From an uncultured Bacteroidales bacterium (GTDB taxonomy: Bacteria; Bacteroidota; Bacteroidia; Bacteroidales; Paludibacteraceae), in the NCBI GenBank assembly GCA_902762355.1, contig CACWNR010000008.1, forward strand, positions 1 to 64,000: DNA of 64,000 nt. The letters are read 5' to 3'. Below the pieces are notes generated by a model, which saw nothing but the letters and a program-made list of their open reading frames with translations, had not been told where the DNA came from and made no database searches. A program made the translations under genes and the position numbers. Positions 53,701 through 61,822 of the stretch are shown one piece after another; the stretch's first letter is position 1; every line of letters starts with the position of its first letter.

Positions 53701-56361
53701 ACACGTAGCCCCTTTAGCTGTGAGGACAAAGGTATGTGCAGTACTCTCGTGCAAACCTGTAGCTTCAATGGATGTCGTTCCCGCAGCAATACTTGTTTGC
53801 TCGAACACGGCGGTCTCTCCTTCTTTGACCACTAAACTATAGCCGTTTGTTGCTTCAACTTGATTGGTCCAAGAGATAGTCGCCGTCGTGGAACGCGCCA
53901 AGACAGTGGCTGTTGGTGAGGCTACCTCATCACAGCACGAAGTAGCATAATTGGTATAGCCCATATCCGGGACGTAGAAATCCATTGCGTATTTCGTTGT
54001 TCCTGATCCTGTAGATACATTGAAATAATGAGTACCGCTATAAGATTCTTTGCATAATTTATAGGGATCATCTTCTGTACTCTTTAGATAGAAAGGTCCG
54101 CTTCCTGTTCCGCTGACAACAGTCCACTCATCCGTATAATCGTCTACCCAAACATAATGATCTCCTCCAGAATCCGGCCAAGAGTTGAGATAATTCTCTC
54201 CCTGCGAAAAATAATATCCACCATTACTTCCGGTACCCACTGTCCAAATGAGCGATGCTCTATTGACTGTTATCTTACCTCCGTAAATAATAATTGGATA
54301 AGCAACGTTTCCATAGCTGTTAGCAACACTATCTAAAGCGTAGTTACCATTAATAATTAAGACACGCTTGCCGCCGGTTAGTTCGGAAAGGGACGTGATT
54401 TTACGGAATACCGTCTCGCTCTCTCCTCCGGTTTCTGCAAATACAGCACGGAACGTAGTATTCTCTGTAATGTGAACAGTTGAACTATTGGTGTATAATG
54501 TTGCGGGTGCGGTGGCACCTTCATACTCTCCGGTCGTCCATCCCATAAAGGTTTTGCCATCACATACCAGTGCTCCATTAGGATCAGTCGGGAAAGTTTC
54601 AATCTCGCCGCCCTCTGTGGTTTGTGTAGTAGGACCTCCTGTAGTATATTCGTCACCACCAACCAACCACGTCACCTTGTTATATATATTCAGTGTGTAG
54701 GTGGCTTTTACTTGTTTTTGACAATCACTTCCATCTATAACTTTTGCCATGGTGGCAGTGATCACAACGGGAGAAGTACTCATGGCCTGATGAATGGTTA
54801 CTTCACCTGTCATTGGGTTTACTTCTGCTACAGCAGGAAGGCTACTTGTATAAGTTATCGCGCCTGGTCCTAATGGAGTACTCCCTGGTGTTGCAGTATA
54901 TGTAAATTTAGCATCACCGTCAAACTTGGTTACTTCTGTAACGCCGAATGTTAAAGTAGGTGTCGAACAAGCCGAGCCGCAATCTGTGGTGTAGTATGTT
55001 GTACCGTAATTGACAGTGATTGAAGTGAACTTAACAGTTGAGCTAGGACTGAGTGTGGCTACACCGGCAGAAACGGAGAATGTTTGTGCGGGCGATGAAG
55101 TGACAGACGTGACAGCTACGCTTGGAGAAGAAATAGTAATTGTATTCTTATTGTATATTCGCCATGTTTTATCTGCATTCCACCAGCGAGCCCAGTTAGT
55201 GGCGTCTCCTTTTGATACACTAATATTGATGGGTGATATTGTTATATCATCATAACCATCTTGTCCATCTACCCAACTATTGGCGGTTGCTATGGTAGCA
55301 AAATCAAATGTTTTTGAACCTCCACCCGTTCCGGCTTTACTAAATACGGCATAGTAGTCCTGTGCACCGGAAACGGTGAAGTCAGTAACCCAGGTTTCTG
55401 CTGTAGTATTGTCTTCATCCAATTCGGCAGTCCACCAACCTACAAAGGTATAACCCTCATCGCATGCATCGGGATCGCTGGGCTTTACAGCTGTAGCGCC
55501 TGACGGCAAGTTTTGAGTCGAACCTACTTGCGTACCATTGTTAAAGAAGCGAATGGCATAGGTGGTGACTTCTTTAAACTTTACGGTAATTGTCGTATTG
55601 GCAGTAATACCAGTTACACGTTTATTGGTGTTATCTACTGTACCACTTGCAGACGTAGTAATCTCATCAAACTCATAGCCGCTGGCAGGAGTAATGTCTG
55701 AGATATTTACAGTACCGCCAGGAGCATCACCACAAATAGATGTGGCACTTAATGTATAAGTTCCATTCGTTTCTGCACCTTTTGTAATAGTGACGATCTT
55801 GGTGCAAGAGGCATGTAACTTTTTTACAGAAAGTTGTACGTTGTCTATACGAGTGTTTCCAGAACATCCGAATACAAGCGTAATAGAGGTAGCTTGAGCT
55901 GTTTTGTTGTCGATATAGTATGTGTAATCATTGCCACTAGCGGTCCTCGAAGATACATTGACGCCGGTAGTAGAACATGTGACACTTGACTTGTTATTAT
56001 TAGATTTATAGGTTAAGGTTAATGAATCAATACCATCCGTAGGAATGCCGGAAATAGTCCATGTTTTCCCTGAGCTTAATAGTAATTCTGGCTTAGAACC
56101 CGTAGCGAGGTTGTCATTACGAACATAAACAGTATTTGCGGACTGTGTGTAAGTGACGCTCCCTTCATACACGGTTGTCCCTGATCCGTAGTTAGCAGAA
56201 GGTGTTGCTCCATCGCTGCCTGAAGTAGCTGTGGTAGCTCCAGTCCATGTTTCTGACCAAATTACAGTTCCAACACTTGGATCCGTTGTCCACGCATGTA
56301 CACTAAACGCACCCAGCGTAGCGATTAGAAATAAAGTTAAAAAACGTTTAATTATTGTCAT
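50758..56361 (-). CDS. Giant modular surface protein (1867 residues)
   Basis: Signal peptide (LTLFLIATLGAFSVHA). Beta-rich N-terminal region with VTYTQSANTVYV (30-180). Two InlB/Listeria-Bacteroides-type repeats near 272-345 (YTFVGWWTAELDEDN) and 564-660 (KTFMGWTTGEYEGA). Fn3-like domains near 819 and 907. A lamin-tail-like region about 989-1254 (LISIYNGTDADEDLSTYKII). A large beta-helix-like C-terminal part, and a tail RKLLINGHVYIQRGEDIYDV then TGKQLLNR matching the other two tail proteins. Probably an adhesin or matrix component. tRNA-Ala lies 22 nt upstream; no separate promoter was found. Confidence 0.8.
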   Translation of the reverse strand: MTIIKRFLTLFLIATLGAFSVHAWTTDPSVGTVIWSETWTGATTATSGSDGATPSANYGSGTTVYEGSVTYTQSANTVYVRNDNLATGSKPELLLSSGKTWTISGIPTDGIDSLTLTYKSNNNKSSVTCSTTGVNVSSRTASGNDYTYYIDNKTAQATSITLVFGCSGNTRIDNVQLSVKKLHASCTKIVTITKGAETNGTYTLSATSICGDAPGGTVNISDITPASGYEFDEITTSASGTVDNTNKRVTGITANTTITVKFKEVTTYAIRFFNNGTQVGSTQNLPSGATAVKPSDPDACDEGYTFVGWWTAELDEDNTTAETWVTDFTVSGAQDYYAVFSKAGTGGGSKTFDFATIATANSWVDGQDGYDDITISPINISVSKGDATNWARWWNADKTWRIYNKNTITISSPSVAVTSVTSSPAQTFSVSAGVATLSPSSTVKFTSITVNYGTTYYTTDCGSACSTPTLTFGVTEVTKFDGDAKFTYTATPGSTPLGPGAITYTSSLPAVAEVNPMTGEVTIHQAMSTSPVVITATMAKVIDGSDCQKQVKATYTLNIYNKVTWLVGGDEYTTGGPTTQTTEGGEIETFPTDPNGALVCDGKTFMGWTTGEYEGATAPATLYTNSSTVHITENTTFRAVFAETGGESETVFRKITSLSELTGGKRVLIINGNYALDSVANSYGNVAYPIIIYGGKITVNRASLIWTVGTGSNGGYYFSQGENYLNSWPDSGGDHYVWVDDYTDEWTVVSGTGSGPFYLKSTEDDPYKLCKESYSGTHYFNVSTGSGTTKYAMDFYVPDMGYTNYATSCCDEVASPTATVLARSTTATISWTNQVEATNGYSLVVKEGETAVFEQTSIAAGTTSIEATGLHESTAHTFVLTAKGATCNRSYFGNFTTTDCDDVPYNIIITPALKSASFKWTALASTATIKIYSDEDCITEVASQAGASSPANISGLSENTTYYVKIGAGTSGNCYGEPVSFTTTSTSLELAEWFPDSIRINLDADAHAYVQIEDKQEKPTGGTAKVAEKLFFAKYFEGEGSMKLISIYNGTDADEDLSTYKIIVVTRSKGEVTTKEYDLSSVNTIYKGQEIIFFTRPLDSEPVSSCADSWLTTKATTESSETDNPRWIECKTSAGLIGKTFIFNGDDALLLKKGSDVIDCFGASSTGVTSVSTKNCRNEAAWKAKVRNMDYGKKVSDYPEEVQADMDLYGIDLTHDSIELATARAILFRDLAVTSGDDAVAQNTTTFATFSKEWNGRNICGSGTTGKGTCNSFKDLGLFDYNKYYATFDSITTVDEIGGKRNEDGTYTIPIPQLDTLSCSMMRINVYEGSELKVSREYKVPIMVEETKTTTDTIFKNKWHDLATCQECDVVILKGATLTKAVDGTANDAHTIRNLTIYPGGTMNIPSSRTFNVSSVQFRVEKENAPVAKLNGNLITKDEQVLVSRRINNDRYYFFSLPYDCNIADIRWSNGEVPVRGTDYEIVEYDAAARAAEGSNKGAPGHWTPVSGAQLKAGVGYNIAVSSQYLKELIFPMALSSTNLTNEEDTKTSNTVTLTQYTGPSSINNHNWNLIAHPYVSAFDAYEDGKITAGWLECVSPKTEEAEAVWKYTDETNVYLTMPSFNAGKITYEQKISSSISKLDPFLAVFVQGAGTGDLTFDQGNRQLTAPARHLAAEAENEDASIFVGVTLSGNGQSDQTNLRIRPDFTDEYQLGYDLQKFTTFYTARPQIYMKPADLQLAFQAVNDEKAKTSFIPMGVYCYTAGTYTFGLSEDYPIDEVAAVYLHDAVTGTTTNLLYDTYTITTTKQLYTNTRFSLNVIVNRKVPQVTTDIDVTKAPNGVVRKLLINGHVYIQRGEDIYDVTGKQLLNR

Positions 56362-56382
56362 GATTGTTTGATATTCTATATG

Positions 56383-56456
56383 TGGAGTATAGCGGACTCG
56401 AACCGCTCACCTCAACACTGCCAGTGTTGCGCTCTAGCCAGATGAGCTAATACCCC
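56383..56456 (-). tRNA. tRNA-Ala (anticodon GGC)
   Basis: Minus-strand cloverleaf: acceptor GGGGTAT with ATACTCC, D-arm AGCTCATCTGGCTAGAGC, anticodon stem CAACA/TGTTG with loop CTGGCAG (anticodon GGC), T-arm AGCGGTTCGAGTCCGCT, discriminator A, no encoded CCA. 22 nt separate it from the giant surface-protein start, so the two may share a transcript. The 156 nt between it and the Rnf operon hold a terminator and no gene. Confidence 0.95.
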
Positions 56457-56562
56457 AGCTTGAGCTAAGGCTCACACGACTACGCGATTACATCGCTCGT
56501 GGTAGTGCTACGCCTTGCTCTACGCTTTTCGGTCGGACTCACGAAGTCCTCCCGAGGAAAAT

Positions 56563-56602
56563 AAATAAAGGATCTCACGCGCACATGCGCGTACCTTTAT
56601 TT
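56563..56602 (-). terminator. Rnf operon terminator
   Basis: AAATAAAGG (56563-56571) pairs with CCTTTATTT (56594-56602), with an inner ACGCGCA/TGCGCGT helix. On the minus strand it is followed by TTTATTTT. Confidence 0.75.
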
Positions 56603-56612
56603 AATGCGTGCG

Positions 56613-57206
56613 TTATACTACTCCGCTAAAGCCCATGAATGCCATGGCGAGCAGACCGGCGGTCAGGAGGGCAATCGGCGTACCCTTCATTGCTTCGGGC
56701 ACTTTAGCCAAGGCGAGTTGCTCGCGGATACCTGCGAAGAGGATGAGCGCGAGGCCGAAGCCGAGTGCGGTAGCAAATGCAAAGAGGGTTCCGGTCAACA
56801 TACCGTGTTCTGCACCCATCGGCAGTTTCTCTGTGCCGTTAGCTACGAGAATAGCCACACCGAGAATACAGCAGTTGGTGGTGATCAGCGGCAGGAAGAC
56901 GCCGAGTGCCTGATAAAGTGACGGACTGATCTTCTTCAGGATGATCTCGATCATCTGCACGAGGGCAGCGATGATGAGGATGAAGAGGATGGTCTGGAGA
57001 AACTCGAGTCCCCAAGCGACGAGCAGCATCTGCAGCAGATAGGTAACAACAGTTGCCAGGGTGAGCACGAAGATAACGGCTGCGCTCATACCCATCGCGG
57101 TGTCGATTTTCTTGCTGACGCCGAGGAACGGGCAGATACCCAAGAACTGGCTCAATACGATATTATTAACAAATATCGCAGAGATGAAAATCAAAAAGTA
57201 TACCAT
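56613..57206 (-). CDS. rnfA: Rnf complex subunit RnfA
   Basis: 197 residues, integral membrane (MVYFLIFISAIFVNNIVLSQ; FLGICPFLGVSKKIDTAMGM). RnfA and RnfE form the membrane core of the ferredoxin:NAD+ oxidoreductase that couples electron transfer to Na+ or H+ export. Last gene of the rnf operon; ends in the terminator at 56563. Confidence 0.96.
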   Translation of the reverse strand: MVYFLIFISAIFVNNIVLSQFLGICPFLGVSKKIDTAMGMSAAVIFVLTLATVVTYLLQMLLVAWGLEFLQTILFILIIAALVQMIEIILKKISPSLYQALGVFLPLITTNCCILGVAILVANGTEKLPMGAEHGMLTGTLFAFATALGFGLALILFAGIREQLALAKVPEAMKGTPIALLTAGLLAMAFMGFSGVV

Positions 57207-57208
57207 AA

Positions 57209-57796
57209 TTATTTCTTCTGTAATTTGTTAATAATAACCATCAAGTATGCGAGGGCAATAAATGCACCCGGAGCGAGGACGAATACCAATGCGCCGTAGT
57301 TATCCGGGAAGAGGCGGAAGCCGAAGCAAGCACCTGTTCCGAGGAGTTCACGCACTGCACCGAGGAGCGTCAGGGCGAGGGTGAAACCAAGACCCATACC
57401 GATTCCGTCAAGTGCGCTGAGGCCTACGCTGTTCTTCGCTGCAAACGCTTCGGCACGACCGAGAACGATACAGTTCACTACGATCAGCGGGATGAAGAGT
57501 CCCAGCACGTCATAGATAGCCGGCAGATAAGCCTGCATGAGCAACTGAACCATCGTCACGAAGGTAGCGATCACCACGATGAACGCCGGGATACGTACCT
57601 TATCGGGGATGAGGTTCTTGAGGAGCGAGATCACCACGTTCGAGCAGATGAGCACGAACATCGTTGCCAAGCCCATGGACATACCGTTGATAGCACTGGT
57701 CGTGGTGGCCAGCGTCGGACACATACCGAGTACGAGGACGAATGTCGGGTTCTCTTTGAGAATGCCGTTCGTCAAAACTTTCATTCCATTACTCAT
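57209..57796 (-). CDS. rnfE: Rnf complex subunit RnfE
   Basis: 195 residues, about six membrane helices. NGILKENPTFVLVLGMCPTL and LFIPLIVVNCIVLGRAEAFA are the RnfE/NqrD landmarks. Partner of RnfA in the membrane core. Overlaps rnfG by 8 nt. Confidence 0.96.
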   Translation of the reverse strand: MSNGMKVLTNGILKENPTFVLVLGMCPTLATTTSAINGMSMGLATMFVLICSNVVISLLKNLIPDKVRIPAFIVVIATFVTMVQLLMQAYLPAIYDVLGLFIPLIVVNCIVLGRAEAFAAKNSVGLSALDGIGMGLGFTLALTLLGAVRELLGTGACFGFRLFPDNYGALVFVLAPGAFIALAYLMVIINKLQKK

Positions 57797-58361
57797 GACT
57801 TACCTCCGTTTCTTCTACAATTACTACTTCTTCCTCAACTACCTCCTCGTGATGCAGTTGGCTGGCACCGGTATGTGCCTCTGCGCCGAACTGCTCTGCG
57901 TAGGCTTGGTTGATGGCCTTGAGGAACGCGCGAGACGAGATGGTAGCAGCTGTGATAGCATCTACGTCACCACCGTCTTTGGAAACCTGCAGTGCACCGG
58001 CTTTGCGACCGATGATATTCTGACCGGGTTTGTCGGCGTTCTTGAACCAATGTACCATGTGCGAACCCAGACCCGGAGTCTCTTGATGCTCGAGGATCTC
58101 GTAGCCCAGGATATTACCTTCAGCATCGAAACCGACCATCACGCGGAATGTACCACCGAAACCGTCTACTGCGGTCTCGACTGCAAAACCTTCCTGACCG
58201 TTCAATACGGCAAGTTTGGCAGCTTCCTGTTTAGCGCGCTTCTGTGCGTTGATGTTCTCCAGCGTCAACAGATAAACGCCGGCGAGGGCAGCAGCAGCAA
58301 CCATCGCGATGATGGTCAGGCTGAGCGCCATGTTCTTAAATGAACTTTGTAACTTTTCCAT
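57789..58361 (-). CDS. rnfG: Rnf complex subunit RnfG
   Basis: 190 residues. One N-terminal helix, then the FMN-binding domain with the covalent-flavin threonine region DAITAATISSRAFLKAINQA. RnfG carries a covalently bound FMN facing outside the cytoplasm. The His/Glu-rich C-terminus (HHEEVVEEEVVIVEETE) is lineage-specific. Starts 11 nt after the rnfD stop. Confidence 0.94.
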   Translation of the reverse strand: MEKLQSSFKNMALSLTIIAMVAAAALAGVYLLTLENINAQKRAKQEAAKLAVLNGQEGFAVETAVDGFGGTFRVMVGFDAEGNILGYEILEHQETPGLGSHMVHWFKNADKPGQNIIGRKAGALQVSKDGGDVDAITAATISSRAFLKAINQAYAEQFGAEAHTGASQLHHEEVVEEEVVIVEETEVSHE

Positions 58362-58372
58362 AGCTGTCCTCC

Positions 58373-59362
58373 TTATTTTTTCTTAGGTTCGCCGAAACGT
58401 TGCGGGCGAATCTTGTTCAACAAAGGAACGCAAGCGTTCATGATCAGGATCGCGAAGGACATACCTTCCGGATAAGCACCCCAGGTACGGATGACCATCA
58501 TGATGAAGCCGATACCGATACCGAAGATGATCTTACCCCACGCGCTCATCGGGCTGGTCACGTAGTCGGTTGCCATAAAGAACGCACCGAGCATCAGACC
58601 ACCGGAGAGCAGTTCGTACGCTACGTATTGACCTGCGTCCATACCTTCCGGAGCACCAATCCATGCGAACAACGCAACCGTTGCGATGATCGAAGCCGGA
58701 ATATGCCAGGTGATGACGCGGCAGCAGATGAGGAACAGACCGCCGATGATGAGTGCGAGTGCACACACCTCACCGAGCGAACCGCCCATCACACCAAGGA
58801 ACGCGTCCTTCAATGCCGGCAGTTGATCTACGAGCGAGATATCACCGGTCTTCGCGATATGCTTCAGATAATAGAGCGGGGTAGCGCCTGTCTCTGCATC
58901 CAGATAACTCGTACCGAAACCTTGCGGAACCGGCCAAGTGGTCATCTGCGCAGGGAAAGAGATGAGCAGGAACACACGACCTACGAGCGCGGGGTTGAAC
59001 GGGTTCTGTCCCAGACCGCCGAAGGTCATCTTACCTACACCGATAGCTACGACTGCACCGATCAGAACGATCCACCAGTCGAGGCTCGACGGCAGGTTGA
59101 AGGCGAGCAGCAGACCCGTGAGGACTGCGGATAGATCGCCGATTGTTTGTTTTTGCTCTTTGAGCAAGTAACGGCTGATGAGCCATTCGGTCAGCACGCA
59201 GGCGCATACCGAGATAGCCGCCGTGATGAGTGCTCCCCAACCGAACTCGATCACCGATACCACGTAAGCGGGCAGCAGCGCGAGGATAACGAGTAACATG
59301 TTCTTGCGAACACTGTCACCGCTGTGCGCGTGAGGAGCCGGAGCAACAATGAATTGTTTCAT
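58373..59362 (-). CDS. rnfD: Rnf complex subunit RnfD
   Basis: 329 residues, multispanning. VGKMTFGGLGQNPFNPALVG and the covalent-FMN motif DAETGATPLYYLK; ATDYVTSPMSAWGKIIFGIG near the end. Normal length. Followed upstream by a 63-nt AT-rich repeat spacer before rnfC. Confidence 0.96.
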   Translation of the reverse strand: MKQFIVAPAPHAHSGDSVRKNMLLVILALLPAYVVSVIEFGWGALITAAISVCACVLTEWLISRYLLKEQKQTIGDLSAVLTGLLLAFNLPSSLDWWIVLIGAVVAIGVGKMTFGGLGQNPFNPALVGRVFLLISFPAQMTTWPVPQGFGTSYLDAETGATPLYYLKHIAKTGDISLVDQLPALKDAFLGVMGGSLGEVCALALIIGGLFLICCRVITWHIPASIIATVALFAWIGAPEGMDAGQYVAYELLSGGLMLGAFFMATDYVTSPMSAWGKIIFGIGIGFIMMVIRTWGAYPEGMSFAILIMNACVPLLNKIRPQRFGEPKKK

Positions 59363-59363
59363 A

Positions 59364-59425
59364 TCTAATTAAATTTCAAATTTCTTATCCTAAAGGAACG
59401 ATTACTTCAAATCTCAAATTTCAAA
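59364..59425. repeat. AT-rich repeat spacer between rnfC and rnfD
   Basis: AAATTTCAAATTTC-type repeats with no gene. Confidence 0.7.
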
Positions 59426-60778
59426 TTATTTTGCGGCTTGAGCAGCGGCTGCTCTTTCCCGCAAAATACTGCCTACTTTAGCTTTAGCCGGGCGGATACC
59501 GTCGAGCAGACGACGATGAGCAGGACAAGCGAAGACGCAGCAACCGCAGTCGATGCAGTCCATCACGTCATGCTTCTCGCAGTCCTCCCACATCTCGAGT
59601 TGGCTCATGCGTTGGAGCAGATACGGCTCCAGACCCATCGGACAAGCCTGTACGCACTTACCGCAACGGATACAGTTCTCTTCCTCCGGACGGATAGACT
59701 CTGCCTCGGGCAGGAACAACAGACCGCTCAGACGTTTGTTAGCCGGCATGTTCTCGATATGATCCATCGCGCGACCCATCATCGGACCGCCGCCGATGAT
59801 CTTACCGGTGTCCACCGGTACACCACCTGCGAGGGCAATAACCTCCTCGATCGGCGTACCGAAACGAACGGAGTAGTTACCCGGTTTGGCAACCTTCTTT
59901 CCGGTCACGGTCATCACGCGGCTGATGAGCGGTTTGTTCTTCTGAACAGCCTCATACACAGCATAGATAGTAGCCACATTGTCGACTACAGCACCTACCT
60001 CGATAGGCAGCGCTCCGCTCGGAACCTGACGACCGATACATGCGTCGATGAGCTGTTTCTCACCACCTTGCGGATATTTGAGTTTCAGCGGCATCACCTC
60101 TACGCCCAGGCTGGCGTTAGCCAACTTGGTCATATGCTCGATCGCATCTTTCTTGTTGTTCTCGATACCGATGATAGCGCGCTCTACGCCGAGGGCTTTC
60201 TTCAAGATCTGAATACCGATCATGATCTCCTCGCCGTGCTCGAGCATCAACTGATGGTCACAAGTCAGGTACGGCTCGCACTCTACACCGTTGACAATCA
60301 GCACTTCGGCTTTCTTGCCCGGAGGCGGCAGCAACTTCACGTGTGTCGGGAAGCAAGCGCCACCCAGACCTACGATACCGGCTGCGGCTATCTTGTCGAT
60401 GATAGCCTTCGGCTCCAACGTACACTGACGAACGAGATCCGGCGTGCGGTCGATCTCCGGCAACCACTCATCGCCTTGTACGTCGATGAAGATAGCCTGA
60501 CCGGGAGCACCCCATGCGTCCGTCCAGTCGCCAATCTTAGTCACTGTACCGCTAACCGGCGAACAGATGTTCGCACTCACGAACCCACCGGCCTTAGCCA
60601 GCAGTTCGCCTACTTTTACTTTTGCTCCGACTTCTACCACAGCCTGCGTCGGTGCACCGATATGTTGCACGAGCGGAATGATAGCCTGCTTGGGCAGCGG
60701 GCACTCCGTGATAGGCTGGTGTGCGGAGAATTGTTTGTTGTCATGCGGATGAACTCCGCCTATTCTAAATGTTCTCAT
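59426..60778 (-). CDS. rnfC: Rnf complex subunit RnfC
   Basis: 450 residues, normal length. FMN/NADH-binding domain (GLGGACFPTHVKLLPPPGKK), SLBB-type region, then two [4Fe-4S] motifs CIRCGKCVQACPMGLEPYLL and CIDCGCCVFACPAHRRLLDG. RnfC is the cytoplasmic NADH-dehydrogenase-like subunit. Confidence 0.96.
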   Translation of the reverse strand: MRTFRIGGVHPHDNKQFSAHQPITECPLPKQAIIPLVQHIGAPTQAVVEVGAKVKVGELLAKAGGFVSANICSPVSGTVTKIGDWTDAWGAPGQAIFIDVQGDEWLPEIDRTPDLVRQCTLEPKAIIDKIAAAGIVGLGGACFPTHVKLLPPPGKKAEVLIVNGVECEPYLTCDHQLMLEHGEEIMIGIQILKKALGVERAIIGIENNKKDAIEHMTKLANASLGVEVMPLKLKYPQGGEKQLIDACIGRQVPSGALPIEVGAVVDNVATIYAVYEAVQKNKPLISRVMTVTGKKVAKPGNYSVRFGTPIEEVIALAGGVPVDTGKIIGGGPMMGRAMDHIENMPANKRLSGLLFLPEAESIRPEEENCIRCGKCVQACPMGLEPYLLQRMSQLEMWEDCEKHDVMDCIDCGCCVFACPAHRRLLDGIRPAKAKVGSILRERAAAAQAAK

Positions 60779-60816
60779 AATTCTCTAACGATTTAACAGC
60801 TTAACGTTTTAACCGT

Positions 60817-61224
60817 TTAACGAATTCCAAGCGCCAGCGGGAATACCGCTCTTGGCGTAGCCAAAGCTTTGATCTTCTCAGCGATAACCGGATCGAAGCC
60901 TTTCTTGTCTCCGCTTTGCGCAGCAGGAGCAGCAGCGGCTTCATCTGCCGGAACGAGAATCAGTTTGACTTGCTCCATCGTCGGCTCTCCACCAACAGGG
61001 CAGGCTAAACCGTCAATACCATTTGCCTTGACACACGCTTCCGCGAAGTTACGGCATCCGGCAAATCCGCATCCGCCGCAGTTGGCACCCGGCAACACAG
61101 CCGTCACCAGATCAATGCGCGGATCTTCTTCCACTTTGAAGTACAGGCTGACCACATACAGCAGACAAGCTGCCAGGAAAGCGATCACGCCCAAGACTCC
61201 CATTGAAATAAAAATCAGATTCAT
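60817..61224 (-). CDS. rnfB: Rnf complex subunit RnfB, ferredoxin domain missing
   Basis: 135 residues against roughly 290 in Bacteroides. It keeps the membrane helix and the first Fe-S motif GANCGGCGFAGCRNFAEACV followed by CPVGGEPTMEQV, then ends KALATPRAVFPLALGIR. All the usual C-terminal ferredoxin clusters (CxxCxxCxxxCP pairs), which accept electrons from reduced ferredoxin, are absent. No ferredoxin-like frame follows before rnfC, only 38 nt of TTTAACG-type repeats. The truncated part must be supplied elsewhere or the complex is altered. Confidence 0.85.
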   Translation of the reverse strand: MNLIFISMGVLGVIAFLAACLLYVVSLYFKVEEDPRIDLVTAVLPGANCGGCGFAGCRNFAEACVKANGIDGLACPVGGEPTMEQVKLILVPADEAAAAPAAQSGDKKGFDPVIAEKIKALATPRAVFPLALGIR

Positions 61225-61240
61225 ATTATTTTGTTTTTAG

Positions 61241-61654
61241 TTATAGTTTTCTCGCCGTAAAAGTGAATTGCGTTTGCAACCGGTGCTTAAAGAAACTGAG
61301 GCCGATGTAATACAGCGCGATGCCGCAGAGGGACAACGTGCCGATCACCGCCTCGCTCCATTCGGTCATGAAATCCAAGGCCGCAATGATACCGATCATC
61401 ACAATAAAAGGCAGAATGTACGCAAGTAATACGGCTTTCCACGCTAACCGTTCGCGAACTTCTACCTCCACTTTATCACCCACCTGCATGGGCTCCAACA
61501 TGATGACATCCATCTCTTTGGCCTGGCTCTCTGCGGACATACACATCGACTTCGCCTTACAGGCCGAACAGGCACTGGTCTGCACAATCTGCACGTGCGC
61601 CATGCGCTCGCTCGTACTCATTACTACACCTGTATGTCGAATCAATTCATCCAT
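61241..61654 (-). CDS. SoxR-reducing system RseC family protein
   Basis: 137 residues from ATG 61654 (MDELIRHTGVVMSTSERMAH); the longer frame covers the promoter. Cys cluster SACSACKAKSMC, then two membrane helices (VLLAYILPFIVMIGIIAALD). RseC-like genes regularly head rnf operons in Bacteroidales, likely for complex maturation or redox regulation. First gene after the promoter at 61673. Confidence 0.87.
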   Translation of the reverse strand: MDELIRHTGVVMSTSERMAHVQIVQTSACSACKAKSMCMSAESQAKEMDVIMLEPMQVGDKVEVEVRERLAWKAVLLAYILPFIVMIGIIAALDFMTEWSEAVIGTLSLCGIALYYIGLSFFKHRLQTQFTFTARKL

Positions 61655-61672
61655 AATGCACAAAAGCGACTG

Positions 61673-61704
61673 CAAAAATACAAAAACTTTTTCATATACG
61701 CAAG
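61673..61704 (-). promoter_or_regulatory. Promoter of rseC-rnfBCDGEA
   Basis: Minus-strand -33 CTTG (61701-61704), 20 nt, -7 TATTTTTG (61673-61680). Confidence 0.75.
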
Positions 61705-61771
61705 TGCGCGCGAACATTTTTAATAAAAAAGAACGTTTTTCGCCAAAAAGCGAGAAAAAATCAACTTTTCA

Positions 61772-61803
61772 TTTTTCACTTTCAATTATTTATCGTACCT
61801 TTG
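61772..61803 (+). promoter_or_regulatory. Probable promoter of ftsK
   Basis: -7 TACCTTTG (61796-61803) is clear; the position 20 nt upstream is TTTT rather than TTTG, so the -33 element is weak. Confidence 0.55.
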
Positions 61804-61822
61804 CACGTTAATTTGAGTTATT

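Noticed and set aside
56457-56562. Possible small RNA between tRNA-Ala and the Rnf terminator
   Set aside because: Only a short GAGC/GCTC hairpin is visible; nothing beyond chance structure.
59438-60796. 452-codon plus-strand ORF opposite rnfC
   Set aside because: Mirror of a clear RnfC with intact Fe-S motifs; low-complexity His/Thr/Leu translation.
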